Shown here: piece after piece, positions 16,697 to 23,740 of the stretch
Layout: every line of letters begins with the position of its first letter
How positions within the stretch are numbered: the first letter of the stretch is position 1
DNA from: Bdellovibrio sp047344985
GTDB lineage: Bacteria > Bdellovibrionota > Bdellovibrionia > Bdellovibrionales > Bdellovibrionaceae
Assembly (NCBI RefSeq): GCF_047344985.1
Contig: NZ_CP178861.1
Span: 3,410,001 to 3,474,000 of the forward strand
Length of the DNA: 64,000 nt
Reading direction: 5' to 3'
Program-made: the position numbers and the translations under genes
The notes under the pieces: model-generated
The model's database searches: none
What the model was told of the DNA's origin: nothing
The model's input: the letters and a program-made list of their open reading frames with translations, nothing else

Positions 16697-18424
16697 TCAT
16701 CCAAATGTAAATGCAAAAGCTTCCACATCCGGATCTAAAAATTCAATTTCAAAAGTTCGATCGCGAATGTCGCCTGCATCTTTCTGGCGAATCAGTTGAT
16801 ACAAACGATTCTCTTTGACGATGCCCTGACCTTTTTCATCCACATCCATTCCGTGATCCGCTCCCGGCGCGTGCCCATCAATATTGACACGAAATCGAAC
16901 TGAGGAACCCGCTTTATGAGGACCTAAAACCAAATGTAAATCGCGTGCATGAAAACGATAAATTATTTTGCCACCTGCTTTGGTGAGTGTGGCACTCTCA
17001 TTGGAAATGCTCCAACGACCGCCTAGTGTCCATTCGTTAAGTTCCAGATTTTTAACTGCGACGTAATCTTCCTCGCGGTCCGCTTTCAGAATCGGTGTTA
17101 GTCGTAAATTTTCAGCACGAGCGTAACCAACATACGTCTCTGGGGATTTAATATCGTTCATTTGCGGGGCCGCTTGCGCACCCCGTGCTTCCACTTTCAC
17201 TACACCAGAAGAAATTGCGGGTTGCCCGCCCTCTTTGAGAAGGTCTTGGATAACCATTTCGGACTCTTCATATTGTCCTTCACCAAAGTGATGATGACGA
17301 AGACGCCCCTGTCGATCCAAAAAATAATGGGCAGGCCAATAGTGGTTATCAAATGAATTCCATATGCGATACTCATTGTCCATTGCCACAGGATATCCAA
17401 TCTCAAGTTCCTTAATAGCTTTTGCAACATTGTCGGGATCTTTTTCGAAAGCGAATTCAGGAGTGTGCACGCCGATAACCACGAGACCTTGATCTTTGTA
17501 TTTCTCTGCCCAAGCTTTCACATAGGGTAGCGCGCGCAGACAGTTGATGCATGAATAAGTCCAGAAATCCACAAGCACGACTTTCCCTTTTAAGGCCTCA
17601 AATGAAAGAGCGGGCGAGTTAAACCATTGAGTGGCTCCGGCCAAACTGATTGGAAGATCGTTCATGGCTTCTAGATCTTGTTTCTCCACCCCGCTAAGCT
17701 GAGAATTTTCACCACGGAAAATTTGGATGAGCTTATTTTCGATATCTTCCGTTTGAACTTTGGAAATTCTAGTAAGAACTGTGCGATCAAGGCCAAAAGT
17801 TATCGTTAAAACTCCAAAAAGTACCGCGATACCTAGCGCGATTTTTATTCCCCGTTCTGCTTTCAAAGATTTTTTCAATACTCCTAAAAATTTTCCCCCG
17901 GCGACAAGAGCCAGCATCAGAGATGTGGCAGCTCCTAAAGCATAAGCCAGAAGAAACCAAATGGCACTTTGCGTACTTCCTTGAGAAGCCGCCCCAGTTA
18001 GAATCAGTCCTAAGATAGGTCCCGCACAGGGAGCCCACAGAAGACCTGTCGCAACTCCCAACAAGAGAGATTTAGAAAAACTTGCTTGAGACTTTGAGTT
18101 CTCGCTGAGTTTTGAACCCCAACGTGTGAACGGTTCAAAGAACCTATCGAAAAACTGTGGAAAGATCAGTGATAAACCAAAGACTGTGAGAAGAACAATG
18201 GCAATCCACCGTCCCCAATTGTTGGCTTGAACAATCCATGCTCCGCCGAGAACCGCCAAACTTGAAAAAACCGCGAACGTCAAAGCCATGCCTAACAAAA
18301 GGGGCAATCCACTTTTTCGAAAAGGTTGATCTGCTTTCGCAAAGACAAAAGGAATCACCGGAAGGATGCAGGGACTTAAAATCGTTAGAACTCCCCCAAT
18401 ATACGACAGCACTAAGAGCCACAT
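16697..18424 (-). CDS. DipZ-like protein: CcdA/DsbD membrane domain, thioredoxin domain and C-terminal carbohydrate-binding-like domain
   Basis: 575 residues. The first 230 or so form a CcdA-type electron-transfer module with paired cysteines in SPCILPVIPF and WAPCAGPILG. A thioredoxin-like TlpA domain follows, with active site CINC in FWTYSCINCLRALPY, the same form as mycobacterial DipZ. The last 140 residues match the DipZ-type jelly-roll domain (RWSISNES, HLVLGPHKAGSSVRFRVNIDG). It should carry reducing power from the cytoplasm to periplasmic proteins. ATG 18424 is preceded by GAGGAG; an upstream frame to 18469 lacks such a site. Confidence 0.9.
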   Translation of the reverse strand: MWLLVLSYIGGVLTILSPCILPVIPFVFAKADQPFRKSGLPLLLGMALTFAVFSSLAVLGGAWIVQANNWGRWIAIVLLTVFGLSLIFPQFFDRFFEPFTRWGSKLSENSKSQASFSKSLLLGVATGLLWAPCAGPILGLILTGAASQGSTQSAIWFLLAYALGAATSLMLALVAGGKFLGVLKKSLKAERGIKIALGIAVLFGVLTITFGLDRTVLTRISKVQTEDIENKLIQIFRGENSQLSGVEKQDLEAMNDLPISLAGATQWFNSPALSFEALKGKVVLVDFWTYSCINCLRALPYVKAWAEKYKDQGLVVIGVHTPEFAFEKDPDNVAKAIKELEIGYPVAMDNEYRIWNSFDNHYWPAHYFLDRQGRLRHHHFGEGQYEESEMVIQDLLKEGGQPAISSGVVKVEARGAQAAPQMNDIKSPETYVGYARAENLRLTPILKADREEDYVAVKNLELNEWTLGGRWSISNESATLTKAGGKIIYRFHARDLHLVLGPHKAGSSVRFRVNIDGHAPGADHGMDVDEKGQGIVKENRLYQLIRQKDAGDIRDRTFEIEFLDPDVEAFAFTFG

Positions 18425-18585
18425 GATCGTCTCCTCTGCACGAGTCTGTCCTAAGACTACATCTTTCAATTATCCCAGAAAAGTTGTTAAAAACCATGGT
18501 CTTGCCTAATGACGGATTTGGTAAGGTGTCATTTCTGTAGACAGCAACCCCGCCTTCTTTTGCAGCCTAACTAGCGGCATACCTT

Positions 18586-18599
18586 GCATATTTATATGC
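18586..18599. promoter_or_regulatory. Perfect palindrome at the start of the first CSExxxCSD lipoprotein gene
   Basis: GCATATTTATATGC is a perfect 14-base inverted repeat ending three bases before the ATG at 18603. It could be an operator overlapping the transcription start. It is AT-rich, so chance occurrence is possible. Confidence 0.35.
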
Positions 18600-18602
18600 T
18601 TG

Positions 18603-19823
18603 ATGAACCTATCACAGGCGTTTCTCATTTTGAGACAATTGATTCTTACGGCTTTGATCATAGCCGTAGGGGCTTGCTCGTTCAAAAAAGATCCGGAGAA
18701 AAACGACTCAGTAAAGCCGACAGTCATTAACCAACAAGACAAGGTTCCATCCATAAACCTAGAAAGTATTATAACTCAAAGTGATTCCAAGAAGGCGATT
18801 GAAGAGCTTTCCAAGATTAAAATAGAAAACATCAACGGCAAAAACACTAGTGACGGAACACTCTTAGATACCGCTATCCGTTTGGAAAAAATCGATTTGA
18901 TTAATTATTTGGTCCTTAGAGGATCAAATGCTTTTCAACTTTCGGAAGAAAGCTACAAAAAGATGGAACACAACCAATCCATCAACGATGCTTTTGCGAG
19001 CCTTCATAAAGATATTTTCTTTAATATCTTGAACCGTTTTCCCTCGAACGATGGCATCGAGGAAAGTGATTATGATGATTATGACAAAGCACTATCTGCC
19101 GAAAAAATGGGTCCTATCGGCTGCCTCAAATACATAGATTTTTTGATGAACATAAAATTCTTCTGGCGTAAGCCTACAGGTGCAGGAATATATTACGAAG
19201 GGGCTACAACCAAAAATATTGAGTCTGTCGTTTTGCGAACTCTTAACGTAAGTGAATGCTCCCAATACAAAAAGCAATTTAATCTAATTAAAGTAAGCGA
19301 ATGGATTTCTAACGAATTCATCCATCAATTTTACCAGGACTTCGAATCCTCTGATTTTATTAAATTTCTGTTAACTCTCCCTAAAGAACGCTTCTTAAAA
19401 ATTACAATCACGAATTCGTTCGATGACCAACTGCCAAGGCAACTTCGTATCGATCCTCTTGCATTTATAGTCGTAAAAAAGCCATGCATGGAGGAAGAAA
19501 ACTTTAATAGTTGGTATGGCATTTTCAACAAGCTTGAAAAGGGTGGCTACAACTATAGTGATACCTTTCAATACAAAACGGATGAAGAAATCAAGTCTTG
19601 TTCGGAAGATGAATTTTGTTCCGACCCGGATGGTAATTGGTCAACGCTAACAGCGGTGTTCAATGGATTACTTAAAAAGAATGAAGATGATCTTTCTACT
19701 TACGAGCGATACGTCTCTAGCATGAATAACGCTGAAGATGAATTAAACGAAGATGACTTAGCTGCCAGAAAGAAAATAAAAAAACTTGTCTGCAAACATT
19801 TCTACGGGGAAAAAGATGAATAA
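18603..19823 (+). CDS. Cysteine-containing lipoprotein with ankyrin-like segment (paralogue 1)
   Basis: 406 residues, family not recognised. A lipoprotein signal ends in AVGACSFKK. Residues about 75-100 (GTLLDTAIRLEKIDLINYLV) look like one ankyrin repeat. Most of the chain is helical and charged, with a CSEDEFCSD motif at about residue 333. The next gene shows the same plan: lipobox then SF[KS]K, a single ankyrin-like stretch with TPMSIAI, and CSEGMMCSD, so the two look like diverged paralogues. The cysteines suit a disulfide in the periplasm. The gene is AT-rich relative to the hem region. Start ATG 18603; TTG 18600 is directly before it. Function unknown; it precedes the DacB/ankyrin pair. 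Confidence 0.75.
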   Translation: MNLSQAFLILRQLILTALIIAVGACSFKKDPEKNDSVKPTVINQQDKVPSINLESIITQSDSKKAIEELSKIKIENINGKNTSDGTLLDTAIRLEKIDLINYLVLRGSNAFQLSEESYKKMEHNQSINDAFASLHKDIFFNILNRFPSNDGIEESDYDDYDKALSAEKMGPIGCLKYIDFLMNIKFFWRKPTGAGIYYEGATTKNIESVVLRTLNVSECSQYKKQFNLIKVSEWISNEFIHQFYQDFESSDFIKFLLTLPKERFLKITITNSFDDQLPRQLRIDPLAFIVVKKPCMEEENFNSWYGIFNKLEKGGYNYSDTFQYKTDEEIKSCSEDEFCSDPDGNWSTLTAVFNGLLKKNEDDLSTYERYVSSMNNAEDELNEDDLAARKKIKKLVCKHFYGEKDE

Positions 19824-20973
19824 TTTAATCGGAATTATTGTCATTTCTCTCCTTTTATTTTCGGGATGCTCTTTCTCGAAGAACCCGCATCTGGAGGTTT
19901 CTAAGAACGAAACCAAGCCAGCTTTATCGGAAAAACAAAAAAATCTTATCGCCGCCACAAAACTGGGAGATATTAACTTAGTAAAGTCTATTGCCGCCAG
20001 TCTTTCGCCTTCAGAGCATAAATTCTTTGATACCGAAGAGACACCAATGTCGATTGCGATTGAAACCAATCAACCTGAAGTCGTTCGTCTTTTTCATGAC
20101 TTAAATATAAATCCGGGAAATCTTGGTCGTATAAACGAGACACTTAACCAGAAAATTCTCAATGTCTCAGTAAAAAAAATATATGAAAAGATCAACATAC
20201 TCGAAGCCGAGAAGATTAAAGACCAATTTACTGCATCAGAAGAAGCGTACTACGACACTCAGTCTTCGATGCTATTTAAAGAGTTAGAACAATATCTCTC
20301 GGGACACAAAAATGAAGCTTTGGCTAACCTAAAGAAACTAGATCTCAACTGTTTGTTTGTCGCCAATCAGGCAGTTGTGTGGATGCAGGCAAAAGACGCC
20401 AATTCAAACTTCAAGGAAATGATTCCCCTTCTTCAAGGCTTGTCATGTTCTTCTTCTTCAGAAAATTTGGACCAAATTTATAAGCTGGAATTGGTACGTC
20501 AATTCCAAAATAATTATAATCAAACAACGCTCTTAGAGTTTATTTTTAAACATCCAAACTTTGGTAATCCAATGTGGAATATTGATAATTCAGGAATTTG
20601 GATCAGCCCTTCTCTTTTACTGAATGTTGTGTATAGCGATGAAAACCGCCCCAACAGCAAGGGTCATCATTGTTCAGAAGGAATGATGTGCTCAGACGAA
20701 ATATCAAATGCTTACCAATCTAAAATAGAAAAGCTGAGCCTTGCCGGAAACAAGTATGACTTAATCCTCACGAAAGATGGAAAAATCCTTAATAGCTTTT
20801 TGAAATTCTCCGCGACTCATATTAATGACAATGACGAATTTTATGTGACCGTAGCCCTATATATGTACGGAAAGAGACACTATACGTCGCCAGATCAAGA
20901 GTCAGGAGATAAACCAGAGGTGATTCCGTGGAGCATCTGGTTACAAATTGCAGAAGAAGGGGTCCACGATTAA
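19816..20973 (+). CDS. Cysteine-containing lipoprotein with ankyrin-like segment (paralogue 2)
   Basis: 385 residues, family not recognised. Lipobox LLFSGC is followed by SFSK. Residues about 48-90 hold a helix pair like an ankyrin repeat (LIAATKLGDINLVKSIA, then TPMSIAIETNQPEVVRLFHD). The motif CSEGMMCSD begins at residue 286 and matches CSEDEFCSD of the upstream gene. The start overlaps the previous stop by 8 bases (ATGAATAA) with GGGGA ahead, so both are co-translated. It ends 108 bases before dacB, in the same orientation. The shared architecture suggests a duplicated envelope protein; any link to the peptidase is inferred from position and the ankyrin theme. Confidence 0.75.
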   Translation: MNNLIGIIVISLLLFSGCSFSKNPHLEVSKNETKPALSEKQKNLIAATKLGDINLVKSIAASLSPSEHKFFDTEETPMSIAIETNQPEVVRLFHDLNINPGNLGRINETLNQKILNVSVKKIYEKINILEAEKIKDQFTASEEAYYDTQSSMLFKELEQYLSGHKNEALANLKKLDLNCLFVANQAVVWMQAKDANSNFKEMIPLLQGLSCSSSSENLDQIYKLELVRQFQNNYNQTTLLEFIFKHPNFGNPMWNIDNSGIWISPSLLLNVVYSDENRPNSKGHHCSEGMMCSDEISNAYQSKIEKLSLAGNKYDLILTKDGKILNSFLKFSATHINDNDEFYVTVALYMYGKRHYTSPDQESGDKPEVIPWSIWLQIAEEGVHD

Positions 20974-21025
20974 CACGCAAAAGGCGTCACTGTATCAAAT
21001 CTGTACACTTCATTACCTATATAAA

Positions 21026-21044
21026 ATGTGCACGGTAGGCACAT
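21026..21044 (+). other. Small hairpin in the dacB leader
   Basis: ATGTGC (21026-21031) pairs with GCACAT (21039-21044) across a 7-base loop. It lies just after an AT-rich TATATAAAA that could serve as a -10 region and about 37 bases before dacB. Role unknown. Confidence 0.3.
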
Positions 21045-21081
21045 AAGTTGTAAGAAGTGGGACGTTGCTAGGAGATAAGAG

Positions 21082-22407
21082 ATGGTAAATTCGTTGAAAA
21101 TGAAAATGTTGTACGTAACGTTGGGTCTGATTACTGCTTCGTCCGCCTCTGCAAAGGTATACGTGAACTCCATGTGTACGATGAGGGCCAACTCCCAAAA
21201 TAAAGTTATCGATGGTGATAATAATAAAGACGATAAATTTCCATTAGCGTCTATTTCTAAAGTAGTTACAACTTTGTGGGCTATCGAAAAGCTAGGCCCA
21301 GACTATCGATTTACCACTAAGCTTCATGTCAATAGAGTGGGTAATAACGCTTATGATGTTCACATTGAGGGCTCACGAGACCCACTTATTAGCAGAAATA
21401 CCGGATATTTCCTCGTCTCAGAACTCAACAGAGCCGGTATTGATATCAAAAATATCGAACGCTTAAGCTTTGACGAAAATTTTCTAATCAACTGGGGACT
21501 TGAAGAGCATCCAGGTATTGATACTCCCTACTATAGAACTATGCAGGCTCAAGTCGAAGCGGTTCGTGGCCAGCTCGTTGCAAACTTTATCACGCCTATC
21601 GATTTTGGGAAAAATAGTGCATATAACATTCTTAAAGCTAGGGCGGCAAAAATTGGTGTTTCAATGGAATCAACACCAAAGATAAATGTGCGTCAGGTTG
21701 AGTTTGTTTCAAAGAAAGATTTTGTTAAACAAGCTGATACAACAACGCTTCTTTATAGATCCACTCCTCTTAAAACAATTTTAAAACGAATGAACAATCA
21801 ATCCAATAACTATATTGCGGATAACCTTTACTGGAATCTTGGCGGAACATCTGAGTTTAATAAATATCTTCAATCATCGTTATCATTGAGCACCAACGAG
21901 ATGGAATTCTATCTTGGGTCTGGCAACAATGCAGATTACATTCTAAATCCGGGTGGCAAAGCTGTTTATAACGAAGCGACTTGCGAAGCAATGATCAAAG
22001 TTCTTTATAAACTGGACAAGTCCTTAGAAGCAAAAGGACTTCAATTAAGTGATGTTATGGCCGTCGCTGGTAAAGACAATACTTCAACAGTTGCGGAAAA
22101 GTACGGATACGGTGGTGTTTTCGCGGGTTCAACAGTGGCTAAAACAGGAAGCGTCGATAAAGCTAAAACACTTGCTGGCACTGTCTCCACGGCAAAAGGC
22201 GAAATTTATTTCGTTGTTTTGATGAACACTGACGGAAGAAGTGAATGGGGTTCTGCAAGTGGCGTTATCAAAGAAAAAGTAAAAAACTTAATTAATTCAA
22301 ATGGCGGCCCTAAAGACATTGGCTATAAAAACGAGATCATAGCGTTGCCATTCGATGCTGCTTCAAAACTTCAAAATGCAGCTAATATTTCGTTGGGAAA
22401 AAAATAA
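21082..22407 (+). CDS. dacB: PBP4-type D-alanyl-D-alanine carboxypeptidase/endopeptidase (peptidase S13)
   Basis: Periplasmic serine peptidase that removes terminal D-alanine or cuts peptide cross-links in peptidoglycan. 441 residues with a signal peptide (about 1-24, ending ASSASA). The active-site motifs are S57-I-S-K60, SNN in NNQSNNYIADNLYW, and KTGSVDKAKTLAG. It is shorter than E. coli DacB (477), as expected if the extra domain III is lacking. Directly downstream lies an exported ankyrin protein. This matches the B. bacteriovorus pair Bd3459-Bd3460, in which the peptidase loosens and rounds the prey wall at invasion and the ankyrin protein protects the predator. AGGAGA precedes the ATG. 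Confidence 0.92.
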   Translation: MVNSLKMKMLYVTLGLITASSASAKVYVNSMCTMRANSQNKVIDGDNNKDDKFPLASISKVVTTLWAIEKLGPDYRFTTKLHVNRVGNNAYDVHIEGSRDPLISRNTGYFLVSELNRAGIDIKNIERLSFDENFLINWGLEEHPGIDTPYYRTMQAQVEAVRGQLVANFITPIDFGKNSAYNILKARAAKIGVSMESTPKINVRQVEFVSKKDFVKQADTTTLLYRSTPLKTILKRMNNQSNNYIADNLYWNLGGTSEFNKYLQSSLSLSTNEMEFYLGSGNNADYILNPGGKAVYNEATCEAMIKVLYKLDKSLEAKGLQLSDVMAVAGKDNTSTVAEKYGYGGVFAGSTVAKTGSVDKAKTLAGTVSTAKGEIYFVVLMNTDGRSEWGSASGVIKEKVKNLINSNGGPKDIGYKNEIIALPFDAASKLQNAANISLGKK

Positions 22408-22419
22408 GTAGGTTAACTG

Positions 22420-23079
22420 ATGAAACACTGTAAACAAATACTATCTCTACTAATAGTTCTGGCTGTAGTTCATCCTACATTTGCGAACACAGCTCAGACC
22501 AACCTGAACAAGGAAATCCAAAAGGCCGCTCAAGAAGGAGATACTTCTAAGTTTATGAAGCTAGCCAAGGATAAATCTTTGGATCTAAATGCCCAGGATG
22601 AAGAAGGAATGACTCCTCTTATGAGCGCAGCTTTGGGCGGCAACGAAAAGATTGTTCAATTCCTTCTTGCAAAAAAAGTAAACCTTGAAACAAAGAATAA
22701 AGTTGGCGACACGGCTTTGGCAGTTGCATTGACAAATGACCAATTTGATATCGCTAAACAACTTATTAAAGCTGGAGCAAAAGTAGATATCACAGTGGCT
22801 GGAGACAACAGTGATACTCTTTTAATCAGATCGGCTTCAGGAAATCTTGGAACTACGAAGTTAATTCTGGAAAAAAATGGCAATTTGATAAACAAGACAA
22901 ACAAGCTCGGCGAAACGGCTTTGATGAAGAGCATCGAATTCCGCTATAACGATATCACAAAACTTCTTCTAGCGAACGGTGCCAACACCAAACTAAAAAA
23001 CAAAGATGGTAAGACGGCTCTAGATATAGCAAAAGAGTCCAACAACGAAGAAGCCATCAAACTCCTCTCAAAAAAGTAG
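22420..23079 (+). CDS. Periplasmic ankyrin-repeat protein, probable self-protection partner of the PBP4 peptidase
   Basis: 219 residues: signal peptide to about residue 22 (HPTFANTAQT), then four to five ankyrin repeats, with clear units at GMTPLMSAALGGNEKIVQFL, GDTALAVALTNDQFDIAKQL, GETALMKSIEFRYNDITKLL and GKTALDIAKESNNEEAIKLL. It starts 12 bases after dacB and ends at a strong hairpin, so the two form an operon. The size, export and position fit Bd3460, which in the known system binds and caps the predator's own PBP4 endopeptidases. The functional call rests on family knowledge and context. Confidence 0.9.
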   Translation: MKHCKQILSLLIVLAVVHPTFANTAQTNLNKEIQKAAQEGDTSKFMKLAKDKSLDLNAQDEEGMTPLMSAALGGNEKIVQFLLAKKVNLETKNKVGDTALAVALTNDQFDIAKQLIKAGAKVDITVAGDNSDTLLIRSASGNLGTTKLILEKNGNLINKTNKLGETALMKSIEFRYNDITKLLLANGANTKLKNKDGKTALDIAKESNNEEAIKLLSKK

Positions 23080-23106
23080 AAAAAGGTACCTGGTACCTTT
23101 TTCTTT
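23080..23106. terminator. Bidirectional terminator between the ankyrin gene and sodC
   Basis: AAAAAGGTACC and GGTACCTTTTT form an 11-base inverted repeat with an A-tract before and T-tract after, so it can stop transcription on both strands. It separates convergent genes. Confidence 0.85.
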
Positions 23107-23107
23107 T

Positions 23108-23644
23108 TTATTTCGTGCGATCCGGTGTTTTGATTTCACCGCAGGCGATGCGTTTGCCAGAAGCTCCTGAAGGCTGGCTTTGATAATCGTCGGGACGTTC
23201 GTGAATAATGATGGTCGTGCCGCCTCTTTTGAGCAAAGAGTTCGGACCTTCTTTTAAAGTCACCATAGTATTGATTTCTTCTGAATGTCCCTGCCCATCT
23301 ACTTTAACTTCAATGTTTTTCAAATCACCTGCATGAGGTCCGCCTTTTACGTGGCCATGCTTTTGTTTTTGGCTGGGATTGAAATGCTCGCCGGCCGATT
23401 TGAAATCAGGACCTTTGCAAACACCCTTTTCATGAAAATGAGCGGCATAAGTTCCAGGAGACAGCTTTGTAAGATTGATTGTGACTTTAACACCATCGGG
23501 TTCCTGAGTGAGATTGAGATCTCCGACTTGTTCCCCTTGAGCGTTGTTGATGATGACCGCGACAGGCTCAATCACTTTTTGCGCCGCCCACACAACAGAT
23601 CCCGAACTGACAAAAACAAAACAGAGTAAAGAAAGTTTTCCCAC
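23108..23644 (-). CDS. sodC: Periplasmic Cu/Zn superoxide dismutase
   Basis: Dismutates superoxide in the periplasm. 178 residues from GTG 23644, which has GGAGG at the right distance; a longer frame to 23677 would lack the site and prefix the signal peptide with charged residues. A signal peptide (VGKLSLLCFVFVSSGSVVWA) is followed by the metal ligands HFHEKG, GEHFNP, the HVKGGPHAGDL loop and TIIIHE. Cysteines in GVCKGP and RIACGE form the usual disulfide. Confidence 0.95.
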   Translation of the reverse strand: MGKLSLLCFVFVSSGSVVWAAQKVIEPVAVIINNAQGEQVGDLNLTQEPDGVKVTINLTKLSPGTYAAHFHEKGVCKGPDFKSAGEHFNPSQKQKHGHVKGGPHAGDLKNIEVKVDGQGHSEEINTMVTLKEGPNSLLKRGGTTIIIHERPDDYQSQPSGASGKRIACGEIKTPDRTK

Positions 23645-23654
23645 ACGCTCCTCC

Positions 23655-23670
23655 CCATTGACGTCATTGG
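23655..23670. promoter_or_regulatory. Near-perfect palindrome upstream of sodC
   Basis: CCATTGACGTCATTGG contains the perfect core TGACGTCA, with one mismatched pair further out. It lies within a few bases of the sodC ribosome site, so a bound regulator could block expression. Only a candidate. Confidence 0.35.
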
Positions 23671-23706
23671 AACACACGAAGAAATGAGGAGATAATTAAA
23701 AATAAG

Positions 23707-23730
23707 AAAGGGACCTTGCGGTCCCTTTTT
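23707..23730 (-). terminator. Terminator of the DEAD-box helicase gene
   Basis: AAAGGGACC and GGTCCCTTT pair around a TTGC loop. On the minus strand the stem is followed by TCTTATTTTT, a good U-rich tail, 11 bases after the helicase stop. Confidence 0.85.
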
Positions 23731-23740
23731 AAAATCCGTC

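Noticed and set aside
20970..21191. Minus-strand frame of 73 codons before dacB
   Set aside because: It covers the dacB leader and signal peptide in antisense and has no ribosome site or motif.
23080..23106. Near-perfect GGTACC repeat as an inserted element or attachment site
   Set aside because: The repeat plus flanking A and T tracts is fully explained as a bidirectional terminator.
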